Part shown: one piece after another, positions 55,070-64,000 of the stretch
Numbering within the stretch: the first letter of the stretch is position 1
Layout: each line of letters starts with the position of its first letter
Assembly (NCBI RefSeq): GCF_030409235.1
Contig: NZ_JAUFPO010000010.1
Coordinates: forward strand, 1 to 64,000
Origin: Halomonas almeriensis
GTDB taxonomy: Bacteria; Pseudomonadota; Gammaproteobacteria; Pseudomonadales; Halomonadaceae
Direction of reading: 5' to 3'
Length of the DNA stretch: 64,000 nt
The notes under the pieces: generated by a model
The model's input: only the letters and a program-made list of their open reading frames with translations
Databases searched by the model: none
Told to the model about the DNA's origin: nothing
Position numbers and translations under genes: made by a program

Positions 55070-55990
55070 CTACTCGGCGACACGCCCCAGCAACAGGAAT
55101 TCGATCAGGGCCTTCTGGGCGTGGAGTCGGTTGCCGGCTTCCTGCCAGACCACGGCACGCGGGTCATCGAGCAGGGTTTCGCTGATTTCCTCGCCACGGT
55201 GGGCGGGCAGGCAGTGGAGGAAGAGCACATCCTCGGCGGCCCTGTCGAGCATGCTCTCGCTGACCTGGAAGCCGGCGAAGTCCGCCTCGCGCCTGACCTG
55301 CTCTTCTTCCTGACCCATGGACGCCCAGACATCGGTGGTCACCAGGTCGGCACCTTCCACGGCGCTCATCGGATCGCGGTGAATGGTCACACGATCTCCG
55401 GCGGCCTCGAGAATGTTCGCCCGCGGTTCGTACCCCTCGGGGCAGACCACGCGCAACTGGAAATCGAATTGCCGTGCGGCATTGATCCAGGAGTGGCACA
55501 TGTTGTTGCCGTCGCCGATCCACACCGCCGTGCGGCCGCGAACGCTGCCGCGCTGTTCGGTCCAGGTCATGACATCGGCCAGCAACTGGCAGGGGTGATA
55601 GTCATCGGTCAGGGCATTGATGACCGGCACCTGACTGGCGGCAGCGTATTCCTCGAGTCCCTGGTGGGAGAAGGTGCGAATCATCACGATATCGACCATC
55701 TCGGAGAGTACCCGGGCGGTATCGCCGATGGGTTCGCCACGGCCGAGCTGGGTATCACGCGGCGAGAGAAACAGGGCGTGTCCGCCGAACTGCGCCATGG
55801 CCGTCTCGAGGGAGACACGGGTGCGCGTCGAGGATTTCTCGAAGATCATGGCCAGGGTGCGGTTGGCAAAGGGCGTATAGGTCGGCCCCTGGGCTCTCAG
55901 GCTGTTCTTGATCGAGATGGCCCGCTGAATCAGATAGCGGGACTCCTCCGGATTCAGGTCGAGCAGGGTCAGGAAATGGCGAGTGGCCAT
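55070..55990 (-). CDS. argF: Ornithine carbamoyltransferase
   Basis: A 306-residue arginine-biosynthesis enzyme. Carbamoyl-phosphate loop [14 protein letters not shown] (~52-65), ornithine/CP residues HQGLEEYAA and HPCQLLAD (~131-138), SMG loop WASMGQEEE (~225), and C-terminal [12 protein letters not shown] (~263-274) are all present. The start at 55990 has TGGAGCG upstream; the open frame runs on to 56479 but the added part lies antisense to grxD. Confidence 0.96.
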   Translation of the reverse strand: MATRHFLTLLDLNPEESRYLIQRAISIKNSLRAQGPTYTPFANRTLAMIFEKSSTRTRVSLETAMAQFGGHALFLSPRDTQLGRGEPIGDTARVLSEMVDIVMIRTFSHQGLEEYAAASQVPVINALTDDYHPCQLLADVMTWTEQRGSVRGRTAVWIGDGNNMCHSWINAARQFDFQLRVVCPEGYEPRANILEAAGDRVTIHRDPMSAVEGADLVTTDVWASMGQEEEQVRREADFAGFQVSESMLDRAAEDVLFLHCLPAHRGEEISETLLDDPRAVVWQEAGNRLHAQKALIEFLLLGRVAE

Positions 55991-56143
55991 GGTGTCGCTC
56001 CACGCAAAGACGCCCATCCTAGCCAGCCCTCGGGGGATGCGCAATGCGACTTGCATCAGTAGAATGGCTGTATGACAAGGCCGACCCGTATGCTCGGTAT
56101 TTCCGTGGCGACGGGTCCACACCGCGATCCAGAGGTAACGAAC

Positions 56144-56491
56144 ATGAGTACTACTGTCGAGAACATTCAGCGGCAGATCAGCGAAAACCCCATACTGATC
56201 TATATGAAGGGCACGCCCCAGCTGCCGCAATGCGGCTTCTCCGCCCAGACCGTGCAGGCCTTGATGTCCTGTGGCGAGCGTTTCGCCTTTGTTAATGTGC
56301 TGGATAACCCGGACATCCGCGCCGAGCTGCCCAAGGTCGCCAACTGGCCGACCTTCCCGCAGCTGTGGGTCGAAGGCGAGCTGGTTGGCGGCTGCGACAT
56401 CGTGGTCGAGATGTATGAAAACGGTGAGCTGGAAACCCTGGTCAAGGAAACCGCTGCCAAGCATCAGGACGACGAGCAAGCGGAAGGCTGA
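56144..56491 (+). CDS. grxD: Monothiol glutaredoxin Grx4
   Basis: A 115-residue CGFS-type glutaredoxin. [19 protein letters not shown] (~22-40) has the single catalytic Cys, with [20 protein letters not shown] (~67-86) for glutathione and cluster binding. It carries [2Fe-2S] clusters with BolA-type partners. Start at 56144; an in-frame upstream ATG is less likely. Confidence 0.96.
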   Translation: MSTTVENIQRQISENPILIYMKGTPQLPQCGFSAQTVQALMSCGERFAFVNVLDNPDIRAELPKVANWPTFPQLWVEGELVGGCDIVVEMYENGELETLVKETAAKHQDDEQAEG

Positions 56492-56504
56492 CCGGACTTC
56501 GTCC

Positions 56505-56690
<186 letters not shown>

Positions 56691-56703
56691 TTTCTCTCCC
56701 CGC

Positions 56704-57369
56704 TTACAGCTCCTCGACCCCTTGCTCGCGTTGGGCGAGTTGCCAGCCGCCGAGGTCCTTATAGCGATTGACCATGGCGCAGAACAGTTCGGCGGTGCGT
56801 TCGGTATCGTAACGGGCCGAGTGGGCGGCGTTGTTGTCGAACTCGATGCCGGCGGCACGGCAGGCTCGGGCCAGAACGGTCTGGCCGTAGACCAGGCCGG
56901 CCAGTGAGGCGGTGTCAAAACTGGAAAAGGGGTGGAAGGGGCTGCGTTTGATCCCGCAACGTTCCACGGCGGCGTTCAGAAAGCCGTGATCGAAGGCCGC
57001 GTTGTGTCCGACCAGGATGGCGCGGGTGCAACCATGTGCCTTGATGGATTTGCGGATAGGGCGAAAGAGCTCTCCCAGCGCTTCGGCCTCGCTGACTGCC
57101 ACCTGCTGGCGCAGTGGGTCGTCCAGGCGGATGCCGGTGAAATCCAGCGCCGACTGTTCGACATTGGCCCCTTCGAAGGGGGTGACGTGGTAGGCGCTGG
57201 TGGTGTCAGGCATCAGGTTGCCCTCCGGGTCCATGGTCAGCGTGACGGCGGCAATTTCCAGGATGGCGTCGCCCTGGGCGTTGAAGCCGCCGGTCTCGAG
57301 ATCCACGACAACCGGCAGATAGCTGCGAAACCGTTGTGCCATGAGTTCGCGGGTGACCGCCTCGGTCAT
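56704..57369 (-). CDS. rnt: Ribonuclease T
   Basis: A 221-residue DEDD 3'-exonuclease that trims tRNA CCA ends and other RNAs. Exo [23 protein letters not shown] (~21-42), Exo [17 protein letters not shown] (~119-133) and Exo [17 protein letters not shown] (~183-196). It is slightly longer than the E. coli protein. Convergent with grxD, a widespread pair. Confidence 0.96.
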   Translation of the reverse strand: MTEAVTRELMAQRFRSYLPVVVDLETGGFNAQGDAILEIAAVTLTMDPEGNLMPDTTSAYHVTPFEGANVEQSALDFTGIRLDDPLRQQVAVSEAEALGELFRPIRKSIKAHGCTRAILVGHNAAFDHGFLNAAVERCGIKRSPFHPFSSFDTASLAGLVYGQTVLARACRAAGIEFDNNAAHSARYDTERTAELFCAMVNRYKDLGGWQLAQREQGVEEL

Positions 57370-57562
57370 GCGCCTCTCCTTAATGTGGCATGAAATAGCT
57401 GGGGCAGGGGTTGTCCCGAAGCGGCCCAGTTTAGCATTTCAGACAGGCATCGTCCCCTGCTGGTATTCGCGACTGCAGTGCCGCGCTATAATCAAGGTTT
57501 CGACGGGAATTGTCGAAGTCCGTCATCTCAGGATAGCCATCATCAATTTCAAGGAGCCCCGC

Positions 57563-58783
57563 ATGTCCGATGTCAAGAAGGTCGTGCTCGCCTATTCCGG
57601 CGGCCTGGATACATCTGTGATCGTCAAGTGGTTACAGGAAGAATACGACTGCGAGGTGGTGACGTTCACCGCCGACATCGGGCAGGGCGAGGAAGTCGAG
57701 CCCGCGCGTGCCAAGGCGGAGGCTCTGGGGGTCAAGGAAATCTATATCGAGGACCTGCGTGAGGAGTTCGTGCGCGACTATGTCTATCCGATGTTCCGCG
57801 CGAATACCATCTACGAAGGCGAGTACCTGCTGGGTACGTCGATCGCGCGTCCGCTGATTGCCAAGCGTCTCATCGAGATTGCCAACCAGACCGGTGCCGA
57901 TGCCATTTCGCACGGTGCCACCGGCAAGGGCAATGACCAGGTGCGTTTCGAGCTCGGGGCCTATGCTCTCAAGCCCGGCGTCAAGGTGATTGCGCCGTGG
58001 CGTGAGTGGGATCTCAACTCCCGCGAGAAGCTGATGGCGTATTGCGAGCAGCACGCTATCCCGGTGGACTTCTCGACCCAGAAGAAAAAATCGCCTTACT
58101 CCATGGATGCCAACCTGCTGCATATTTCCTATGAAGGCGGCAACCTCGAGGATCCGTGGGTCGAGGCCGAGGAAGACATGTGGCGCTGGAGTGTCTCGCC
58201 GGAAGAGGCGCCGGACAAGCCGACCTATGTCGAGCTGACGTTCGACAAGGGCGATATCGTGGCCATCGACGGGGTCCCCATGCGACCGCATGATGTCCTC
58301 TCCAAGCTCAACCAGATGGGCGGTGATAATGGCATCGGCCGCCTCGATATCGTCGAGAACCGCTATGTCGGCATGAAGTCACGCGGCTGCTACGAAACGC
58401 CCGGCGGGACCATCATGCTCAAGGCGCATCGCGCCATCGAGTCGCTGACCCTGGATCGCGAAGAGGCGCATCTCAAGGATGAGCTGATGCCCAAGTACGC
58501 TGAAGTGATCTACAACGGCTATTGGTGGAGCCCCGAGCGCCGAGCCCTGCAGGCGGCCATCGACGAGACGCAGACCAATGTGTCTGGCGTGGTGCGTGTC
58601 AAGCTCTACAAGGGCAGCGCCACGGTGGCGGGTCGCAAGTCCGATGCCTCGCTGTTCGATGAATCCATCGCGACCTTCGAGGACGATGCCGGCGCCTATG
58701 ACCAGAAGGATGCCGAGGGCTTTATCAAGCTCAATGCGCTGCGTTTGCGCACAGCCGCCGGCAAGGGGCGTCAGCAGGACTGA
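57563..58783 (+). CDS. argG: Argininosuccinate synthase
   Basis: A 406-residue enzyme joining citrulline and aspartate with ATP. P-loop [15 protein letters not shown] (~9-23), [15 protein letters not shown] (~115-129), [11 protein letters not shown] (~272-282). The start ATG at 57563 follows AAGGAG; the open frame begins earlier (57341) without similarity. argF lies nearby on the other strand but not in the same operon. Confidence 0.97.
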   Translation: MSDVKKVVLAYSGGLDTSVIVKWLQEEYDCEVVTFTADIGQGEEVEPARAKAEALGVKEIYIEDLREEFVRDYVYPMFRANTIYEGEYLLGTSIARPLIAKRLIEIANQTGADAISHGATGKGNDQVRFELGAYALKPGVKVIAPWREWDLNSREKLMAYCEQHAIPVDFSTQKKKSPYSMDANLLHISYEGGNLEDPWVEAEEDMWRWSVSPEEAPDKPTYVELTFDKGDIVAIDGVPMRPHDVLSKLNQMGGDNGIGRLDIVENRYVGMKSRGCYETPGGTIMLKAHRAIESLTLDREEAHLKDELMPKYAEVIYNGYWWSPERRALQAAIDETQTNVSGVVRVKLYKGSATVAGRKSDASLFDESIATFEDDAGAYDQKDAEGFIKLNALRLRTAAGKGRQQD

Positions 58784-58864
58784 GGTTCTGCCGCGCAGGC
58801 TGGTGGCAGGTTCTTTGCCACCCCTTGTGGTGGCATGGGATGAACACTTGATGGAGGAAGCATC

Positions 58865-59173
58865 ATGCTGAAAAAGTTGCTATCCGGCCTGCTCGGCCAG
58901 GGACAAGGTGATGCGGGTTCAACGGCACGCGAGGGTGATATGGTCGAGTATCATGGTTACATCATCGTGCCGCAGTCGGAAGACATGGGAGGCCAATTCC
59001 GGGTGAGCGGCTGGATTCGCAAGCCGGATCCCGAAGGTGGCGAGCCGCTGGAGCACCGCTTTGAGCGCTCCGATGTGGTACCGGGCCGAGATGCCTGTGA
59101 TGCGCTGATGGTCAGTAAGGCACAGCGTTTCATCGATGAGCTGGGCGATGCCATGTTCGAGCCATCGCGTTAG
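58865..59173 (+). CDS. HlyU-family protein
   Basis: A 102-residue protein matching the short HlyU (PF10115-type) family: VEYHGYIIVPQSEDMGGQFRVSGWIRK (~27-53) and EHRFERSDVVPGRDACDALMVSKAQRFIDELG (~62-93). These are not HTH proteins like Vibrio HlyU; function is unknown. RBS GGAGGAAG. Possibly cotranscribed with argG. Confidence 0.82.
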   Translation: MLKKLLSGLLGQGQGDAGSTAREGDMVEYHGYIIVPQSEDMGGQFRVSGWIRKPDPEGGEPLEHRFERSDVVPGRDACDALMVSKAQRFIDELGDAMFEPSR

Positions 59174-59200
59174 CCCTGCGACGCTGCAGGAAAGGGCACT

Positions 59201-59245
59201 CCGGACCTGAAAACGGCGCCATCGTGGCGCCGTTTTCAGGTCCGG
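59201..59245. terminator. Bidirectional terminator, 20-bp perfect stem
   Basis: Bases 59201-59220 and 59226-59245 are perfect inverted copies around a 5-nt loop, with A4/T4 tracts inside the stem. It separates two convergent genes and can serve both. Confidence 0.85.
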
Positions 59246-59249
59246 CCAT

Positions 59250-60695
59250 TCATGAGGCATAAGCGTCATCGCGGCTTTGTCCCCGGCGCTGAAAGCTCAA
59301 TGCTTCTTCCAGGCTGCCAATCCCCCGGGCCTCGAGCCTCGGCAGCAGAGCGAGCCATAGCTGCGCCGTCACCCGTGCATCGCCCAGGGCCGTATGGCGT
59401 GCTCCCTGGGGAACGAAGAGCCCATAGCGCTTGGCAAGCCGGTCAAGACCATGCCCCTCCAGGCCAGGGTCCAGAGCCCGAGACAGCAGCAGGGTGTCGA
59501 GAACCGGCATGTCGAAGGCAGGCCCCTCTCGATGAGGCTGAATCGCCAGCATGTCGAAGGAGGCGTTGTGGGCGATCAGGACGGCATCACCCACATAGGC
59601 GTGAAAACGGGGGAGCACCTCACTTGCCCTGGGCTGGCCGGCCAGGTCCGTTTGGGTCAGGCCATGAATCGCGGTGCTGGAAGCGGGTATCGGCCGCTCC
59701 GGGTCGATCAACTGGTCGAAGGTGCCATCTTCGCGGATTCGCCCATTGACGATACGACAGGCCCCCAGGCTGATCACGCCGTCCCCTTCGCGCAAGGCCA
59801 GCCCGGTGGTTTCGGTATCGAAGGCGACAATCTCGAGTGCGTGCAGAGGGCAGTGCCCCAGTTCCGCATCCGGTGGCGGGAGATCGGCGATGGCAAAATC
59901 GTGGAACTCGGGGCGAGGCGGAATCGCGTCTTCCGGGGTGGGTCGCAGTGCCATGCTGCCCGCGCCTTGCGAACGCTGAGGCCCGGCATCACTAAGTGTG
60001 ACCAGAATCTGTTGCTGGTCGATACGGCAGATATCCACGCGCAGCCAGAGGTCTCCGTGGGGTATCAGGAGTTCGAGGGTGGTTCCATCCTCGGGAAGCT
60101 GGGCCAGACCATCGTTGAGCATTCGGTCGGGCAGCAGTTTGTGCAACGGCTTGCCCAGGGCGAGTGCCGGTTCGGGTGACAAGAGTCGCTCCGCTGCTCG
60201 GTTGAACAACAGCAGACGTTGATGGCGGTCGCACAGCAATACGGGCGCATTGAGCGTCTGCAGCAGTGTCTCGAAGCGCCCGAGGATCCTCGCACTCTCA
60301 CTTGCGCCGGCTGCATGTGCGTCGGCGAGTTGGCGGCGGTCATGGCGCCAGGCAGCGTGTATTCGGGCCAGGTCCGGCGTCAGACTGTCCAGCCAGCCAC
60401 CGGGGGCTTCGGCGGCATCGGCATCCGGATTGGCCACCAGCCTGGCCAGTTGTGCATGGAGTTGGCGCAGGGGCCTGAATACCTTGAGCTCCAGTATCAG
60501 GCCCGCCAGCATCAGTGTCGTGCCGCCGGACAGACAGCCCAGCCAGAGCATCCACTGGGTGAGGCCATCGGGCTGGTAGCGATGGTTCAGCCAGGCAGCA
60601 AAGCTGATGCCGCCGAGCAGGGCCACCGCACTCAGCAGCAGCCAGTGTCCGGTCAGACGTTGTCGATGTGGCATTCCTGCCGACCTTGTGTTCAT
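59250..60695 (-). CDS. Membrane-anchored PAS/DEDDh exonuclease (DnaQ-like)
   Basis: A 481-residue protein. Two membrane helices (~16-35 and ~49-70), a helical linker, a PAS-like domain (LLQTLNAPVLLCDRHQRLLLFNRAAERLL, ~142-170), and a C-terminal exonuclease: Exo I IVAFDTETTGLALREGDGVISLGACRIV (~289-316), Exo II VLIAHNASFDMLAI (~370-383), Exo III HTALGDARVTAQL (~434-446). It resembles the epsilon-like exonucleases found with DUF294/CBS signalling proteins, not the replicative DnaQ. Start at 60695 with TGAGG upstream. Confidence 0.88.
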   Translation of the reverse strand: MNTRSAGMPHRQRLTGHWLLLSAVALLGGISFAAWLNHRYQPDGLTQWMLWLGCLSGGTTLMLAGLILELKVFRPLRQLHAQLARLVANPDADAAEAPGGWLDSLTPDLARIHAAWRHDRRQLADAHAAGASESARILGRFETLLQTLNAPVLLCDRHQRLLLFNRAAERLLSPEPALALGKPLHKLLPDRMLNDGLAQLPEDGTTLELLIPHGDLWLRVDICRIDQQQILVTLSDAGPQRSQGAGSMALRPTPEDAIPPRPEFHDFAIADLPPPDAELGHCPLHALEIVAFDTETTGLALREGDGVISLGACRIVNGRIREDGTFDQLIDPERPIPASSTAIHGLTQTDLAGQPRASEVLPRFHAYVGDAVLIAHNASFDMLAIQPHREGPAFDMPVLDTLLLSRALDPGLEGHGLDRLAKRYGLFVPQGARHTALGDARVTAQLWLALLPRLEARGIGSLEEALSFQRRGQSRDDAYAS

Positions 60696-60970
60696 TGGCT
60701 ACCTCAGAAGTGAAGCGACTCATGCCCATACCGGTCAGAGCAATGCCTTGCCAGTGTGGATGATCGGCGCCTCGAGCCTTGGCACCTGCGGACGGGTGCG
60801 GTGTGCATCCGGGGCGGGCAGGTGGCTTGTCGTGTCGGGTCGAGGCGCTATCGGCATGGACTCATTTTAGCGGATCGGGACGACCCTGGAGCAAGATGAT
60901 GCGCCAGGATAGTTCGTGGTTGTCCCGCTCGTTCGGTAGACTGGGTGCCGCATCCACCAAGGAGATTGCC

Positions 60971-61648
60971 ATGATTCAGTTGCACCACCTCGAGAACTCG
61001 CGTTCGCAGCGGGTGATCTGGTGTCTCGAAGAGCTCGGCATGGACTATGAACTGGTGACCTACCAGCGTGACCCGCAGACCATGCTGGCACCGGCATCGC
61101 TCAAACAGGTCCACCCTCTGGGCAAGTCGCCGGTCATCACCGAGGAAGAGCGACTCGACGAGGCCATTGCCGAGTCCGGCGCGATTCTCGAATATCTGGT
61201 CGAGCATCCTGAAGCGCGCGGGCAACTGCTGCCCGAGCCGGGAACGCCGGCGCGTCAACGCTATCGCTTCTGGCTGCACCATGCTGAAGGGTCGGCCATG
61301 CCGCCCCAGGTGATGCGTCTGGTATTCTCGCGACTCGACAAGCCGCCCGTTCCCTGGCTGGTGCGGCCATTGGGGCGGCAATTCGCCATGGGCGTCGAGC
61401 GCAGCTTTCTGGGGCCCCGTATACAGGAGTTGACGACCTTCTGGAACGCGGCGTTGGCCGATTCGCCCTGGTTCGCCGGAGATGAATTCTCCGCCGCGGA
61501 TATTCAGATGAGCTTCCCGATACTGGCCATTGAAGGTCGGGATGGCCTGGATCAGCTTCCCCATCTGCAGAGCTTCCTGACGCGCTGCCGAGCGCGTGAG
61601 GCCTACCAGCGAGCCATCGCCAAGGGTGGCGAGTTCTCGGCCATATGA
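60971..61648 (+). CDS. Glutathione S-transferase family protein
   Basis: A 225-residue GST. Thioredoxin-like N-domain (LHHLENSRSQRVIWCLEELGMDYELV, with SRSQR; PLGKSPVI; IAESGAILEYL with the glutathione-binding ES pair at ~67) and an all-helical C-domain (WFAGDEFSAADIQMSFPI). The start ATG at 60971 has AAGGAG upstream. Substrate unknown. The glycosyltransferase gene follows after 10 nt. Confidence 0.9.
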   Translation: MIQLHHLENSRSQRVIWCLEELGMDYELVTYQRDPQTMLAPASLKQVHPLGKSPVITEEERLDEAIAESGAILEYLVEHPEARGQLLPEPGTPARQRYRFWLHHAEGSAMPPQVMRLVFSRLDKPPVPWLVRPLGRQFAMGVERSFLGPRIQELTTFWNAALADSPWFAGDEFSAADIQMSFPILAIEGRDGLDQLPHLQSFLTRCRAREAYQRAIAKGGEFSAI

Positions 61649-61658
61649 GGCGGGCCTG

Positions 61659-62708
61659 ATGCGTGGACTCCTGCTTTCCGCTTACGCCGCGACCAGCCAC
61701 AAGCATTGGGCCGAGGGGATTCGCGAGTGGCTGGATGATATCGACTGGCAGGTCTTGTCGTTGCCGGCCCGGCACTTTGCCTGGCGGATTCGTGGTAATC
61801 CACTCTCCTGGATGCTGCGGGAGGGCGAGGCACTGTCACGCCATTATGATGTCATTCTGGCGACCTCCATGGTGGATCTGGCGACGCTGCTGGGGCTGCA
61901 TCCGCATCTGGCTAGCGCCCGCAAGGTGGTCTATTTCCACGAAAACCAGTTCGCCTATCCAGCCTCGCCCGCGCAGGGCTCTCGGGTCGGGCCGCAGATG
62001 GTGAACCTTTATACGGCTCTGGCGGCCGATGAGGTGATCTTCAACACGGCTTACAATCGGGACACCTTCATCGATGGCGCGCGCGCCATGCTCAAGCGCA
62101 TGCCCGAGAATCTGCCCGCTCATGCACCCCTGGAGGCCCTGAGACAGCGCGCTCGGGTTCTGCCGGTGCCCATTGCGAAGGCAAACCGCCGGCGTCCGGC
62201 GATGCCGGACCTCATCGTCTGGAATCACCGCTGGGAATATGACAAGAACCCTGAATCCTTCTTCACGGGACTCTTCGAGCTGGCCGAGCGAGGCGTGGCC
62301 TTTCGCCTGGCCGTCATGGGGCAACGTTTCGCTGACTGGCCGAGGATCTTCGATGAGGCCAGGCAGCGCCTGAGCCAGCAGCTGGTGTGCTGGGGGCCGC
62401 AATCAGCCGAGGCCTATCATGACTGGCTGGATCAGGGCGCGATGGTGGTATCCACGGCGGATCATGAGTTCCAGGGCCTGGCGGTCATGGAGGCGGTGCA
62501 GCGTGGCTGTGTGCCTCTTGTGCCCGATCGTCTGTGTTACCCGGAGCTGTATGAGGCGTCATTCCGTTATGCCGATGACCAAGCGATGATCGAGCGTCTC
62601 GAGTCCTGGCTGACCTCGCCGGGAAGCCGGCCGCATCCCCCCGTTACCGATGGCTGGACCTGGCCATCATTGCAGCCGGCGTATCGGCAAGTGCTGAATG
62701 CCGATTGA
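61659..62708 (+). CDS. GT4-type glycosyltransferase, queuosine-tRNA mannosyltransferase (QTMAN/GTDC1)-like
   Basis: A 349-residue protein. The N-terminal DUF3524 type region (LLLSAYAATSHKHWAEGIREWL, ~3-24; DVILATSMVDLATLLGLHP, ~64-82; VVYFHENQFAYP, ~90-101) is characteristic of GTDC1-like proteins. The C-terminal part has the GT-B nucleotide-sugar site (NHRWEYDKNPESFF, ~189; ADHEFQGLAVMEAVQRGCVPLVPDRLCYPEL, ~268-298). The human homologue mannosylates queuosine in tRNA-Asp; the bacterial role is not settled by sequence. Confidence 0.82.
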   Translation: MRGLLLSAYAATSHKHWAEGIREWLDDIDWQVLSLPARHFAWRIRGNPLSWMLREGEALSRHYDVILATSMVDLATLLGLHPHLASARKVVYFHENQFAYPASPAQGSRVGPQMVNLYTALAADEVIFNTAYNRDTFIDGARAMLKRMPENLPAHAPLEALRQRARVLPVPIAKANRRRPAMPDLIVWNHRWEYDKNPESFFTGLFELAERGVAFRLAVMGQRFADWPRIFDEARQRLSQQLVCWGPQSAEAYHDWLDQGAMVVSTADHEFQGLAVMEAVQRGCVPLVPDRLCYPELYEASFRYADDQAMIERLESWLTSPGSRPHPPVTDGWTWPSLQPAYRQVLNAD

Positions 62709-62726
62709 CGCCCGGTTCAAGGCTCG

Positions 62727-63362
62727 TCAAGGCTCGACTTTGTCGGGGAACTCGCAGAGATCCTCGATGACGCAACTGCCACAACGCGGCTTGCGGGCCA
62801 GGCAGGTATAGCGACCGTGGAGGATCAGCCAGTGGTGGGCGTCCTTGCGAAATTCCCGCGGTACATGGCGCAGCAGCTTCTGCTCGACGTCGTTGACATT
62901 CTTGCCCCTGGCCAGGCCGGTGCGGTTGGAAACGCGAAAGATATGGGTATCCACCGCAATGGTGGGTTCGCCGTAGGCCGTATTGAGAATCACGTTGGCG
63001 GTCTTGCGACCGACGCCGGGCAGGGCTTCAAGAGCGGTGCGTGAACGTGGAACTTCGCCGCCATGCCGGTATTCCAGGATGCGACAGGTTTTCATCAGGT
63101 TCTCGGCCTTGGTGTTGTAGAGGCCGATGGTCTTGATATGTTCCTTGAGCCCCTCCAGACCCAGCTCGATAATGGTGCCCGGGGTGTTGGCAACCGGAAA
63201 CAGCCGTGCAGTGGCCTTGTTGACGCCCACGTCGGTTGCCTGAGCCGAGAGCAGCACCGCGGCCAGCAACTCGAACGGCGTCTGCCAGACCAGCTCGGTG
63301 GTCGGCTCGGGGTTGTGCTCGCGCAATCTGACAAAGATCTCGTGGCGTTTCTGAGCGTTCAT
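62727..63362 (-). CDS. nth: Endonuclease III
   Basis: A 211-residue DNA glycosylase/AP lyase for oxidised pyrimidines. HhH LEALPGVGRKTANVILNTA with the catalytic Lys (~110-128), the catalytic Asp in AVDTHIFRVSNR (~135-146), and the [4Fe-4S] cluster Cys pattern in CLARKPRCGSCVIEDLC (~188-204). Downstream of rnfB. Confidence 0.97.
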   Translation of the reverse strand: MNAQKRHEIFVRLREHNPEPTTELVWQTPFELLAAVLLSAQATDVGVNKATARLFPVANTPGTIIELGLEGLKEHIKTIGLYNTKAENLMKTCRILEYRHGGEVPRSRTALEALPGVGRKTANVILNTAYGEPTIAVDTHIFRVSNRTGLARGKNVNDVEQKLLRHVPREFRKDAHHWLILHGRYTCLARKPRCGSCVIEDLCEFPDKVEP

Positions 63363-63401
63363 GACAGATTGGCTCCGGGAGGCTCTAGAGTGGGTTAGGC
63401 G

Positions 63402-64000
63402 TCAATGAGACGAGGATGAGATGGCGTGTCGGGCTTCCTCAAGCACCTGTTCGGCGCGCTGGAGCTGCTCCCTGGCTGCCTGGACATCGGCAGCGTTGCC
63501 GTGGCGTTTCGCATGGGCAATCTGCTGCCTGGCCCGACGGCAGGACTGTTCCGCCGCATTGACGGCAAACCGTTGCTGGCGCTCGTGGGTATCCGAGTTC
63601 GATGCGCTGGCCGAGGTCTTGAGTCGCTCGTCGATGTCGTCGATACGTGAGCGTAGCTCGGTGGCACGTTGATCAAGCTCCTGGCGGGCGTCCGCGCTGA
63701 GGCTCTCATCATGGCGCTGTCGGTCGATTTTCTTGAGGCTTGCGACCAGGCTGACACGGGTAGTGCGCAGATGGCTCGCTGATGAGGTTGGGGAACCGTC
63801 CTGCTGGTTCGGTGGGGTGCGCCGGGCCTGCCTTGCCAGCCGGCGCTGACGCTTCTCTTCTGCCTCGCGGGCCAGGCGCTGCAAGCGCGCCTGGTGGCGC
63901 TGGCGGCCGAGGCGAGCGCGTTTTGCCAGATATGCCTGCTGTTCCTGCTCATTCTCGGCGGCCTGCCATTCGGGGTGGGGCAAGAGGTCGATGCAATCCA
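63402..64000 (-). CDS. rnfB: Electron transport complex protein RnfB/RsxB, C-terminal part (5' end outside window)
   Basis: The frame enters from the right edge as DCIDLLPHPEWQA, the end of the second ferredoxin motif (CPVDCID) of RnfB. It continues for 185+ residues of charged helical sequence (ARLGRQRHQARLQRLAREAEE, LRSRIDDIDERLK, AREQLQRAEQVLEEARHA), likely coiled coil. RnfB proteins usually stop soon after a short basic tail, so this extension is long. It is followed directly by nth, 39 nt away, without rnfCDGE between; this suggests an orphan RnfB rather than a full rnf operon. Confidence 0.8.
   Translation of the reverse strand, partial: DCIDLLPHPEWQAAENEQEQQAYLAKRARLGRQRHQARLQRLAREAEEKRQRRLARQARRTPPNQQDGSPTSSASHLRTTRVSLVASLKKIDRQRHDESLSADARQELDQRATELRSRIDDIDERLKTSASASNSDTHERQQRFAVNAAEQSCRRARQQIAHAKRHGNAADVQAAREQLQRAEQVLEEARHAISSSSH

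Overview
The window is a GC-rich chromosomal segment of a gammaproteobacterium, most likely a halophile of the Halomonas / Chromohalobacter type. This is inferred from conserved neighbourhoods (uvrY-uvrC-pgsA, sdhE-ygfX-nadB, lapA-lapB, grxD-rnt, fxsA-groES-groEL), a carnitine (cdh) locus with a betaine-type binding protein, and TRAP transport. No rRNA is present to confirm the genus. The first ~1.4 kb is clearly AT-rich and foreign. It is the end of an integron gene cassette carrying an FRG-domain gene fragment and a DUF262 gene, closed by a recognisable attC site whose crossover point touches the stop codon of the chromosomal gene liuE.

Left part (1.5-19.7 kb). A complete leucine/isovalerate degradation operon (liuABCDE, minus strand) lies behind a perfect 18-bp palindrome that looks like a LiuR operator. 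Its intergenic gaps carry arrays of 7-bp tandem repeats. Next come two NAD(P)-dependent reductases/dehydrogenases and an AraC regulator, then a nitric-oxide detoxification pair: hmp with a sigma-54 promoter, divergent from norR, with three GT-N7-AC NorR boxes between them. A NYN/LabA-type nuclease gene, a proline-racemase-superfamily enzyme with both catalytic cysteines replaced, a quinone-oxidoreductase-like protein and another AraC regulator follow.

Middle part (19.8-42.9 kb). One plus-strand cluster encodes a TRAP transporter (PQM), two histone-deacetylase-fold amidohydrolases, a RidA protein, an ornithine-cyclodeaminase-family reductase and a fold-IV aminotransferase. I read it as an uptake and catabolic pathway for an acylated or cyclic amino compound that I cannot assign to a described route. 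Housekeeping genes follow: trmJ, groESL with a sigma-32 promoter, fxsA, an SDR, comEA, pyrF, lapAB, ihfB, sdhE, ygfX, nadB, a FUSC protein, tRNAs Gly-Cys-Leu, pgsA, uvrC, uvrY/gacA and tRNA-Ala.

Right part (43-64 kb). There is a sugar dehydrogenase/lactonase pair, a Spo0M homologue, a broken AraC/EamA chimera, a PiuC-like dioxygenase divergent from an exported Gly/Glu/His repeat protein, and a decayed MFS gene. The carnitine locus (caiX, cdhR, hocS, cdhB, cdhA, cdhC) has hocS interrupted by a single stop codon. Then come argF, grxD, rnt, argG, a HlyU-family gene, a membrane-anchored PAS-exonuclease, a GST, a queuosine-tRNA-mannosyltransferase-like glycosyltransferase, nth and the C-terminal part of an RnfB that runs off the window.

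The most unusual elements are the integron cassette with its FRG/DUF262 pair, the period-7 intergenic arrays at five loci, the HDAC/TRAP cluster, and the repeat protein next to PiuC.
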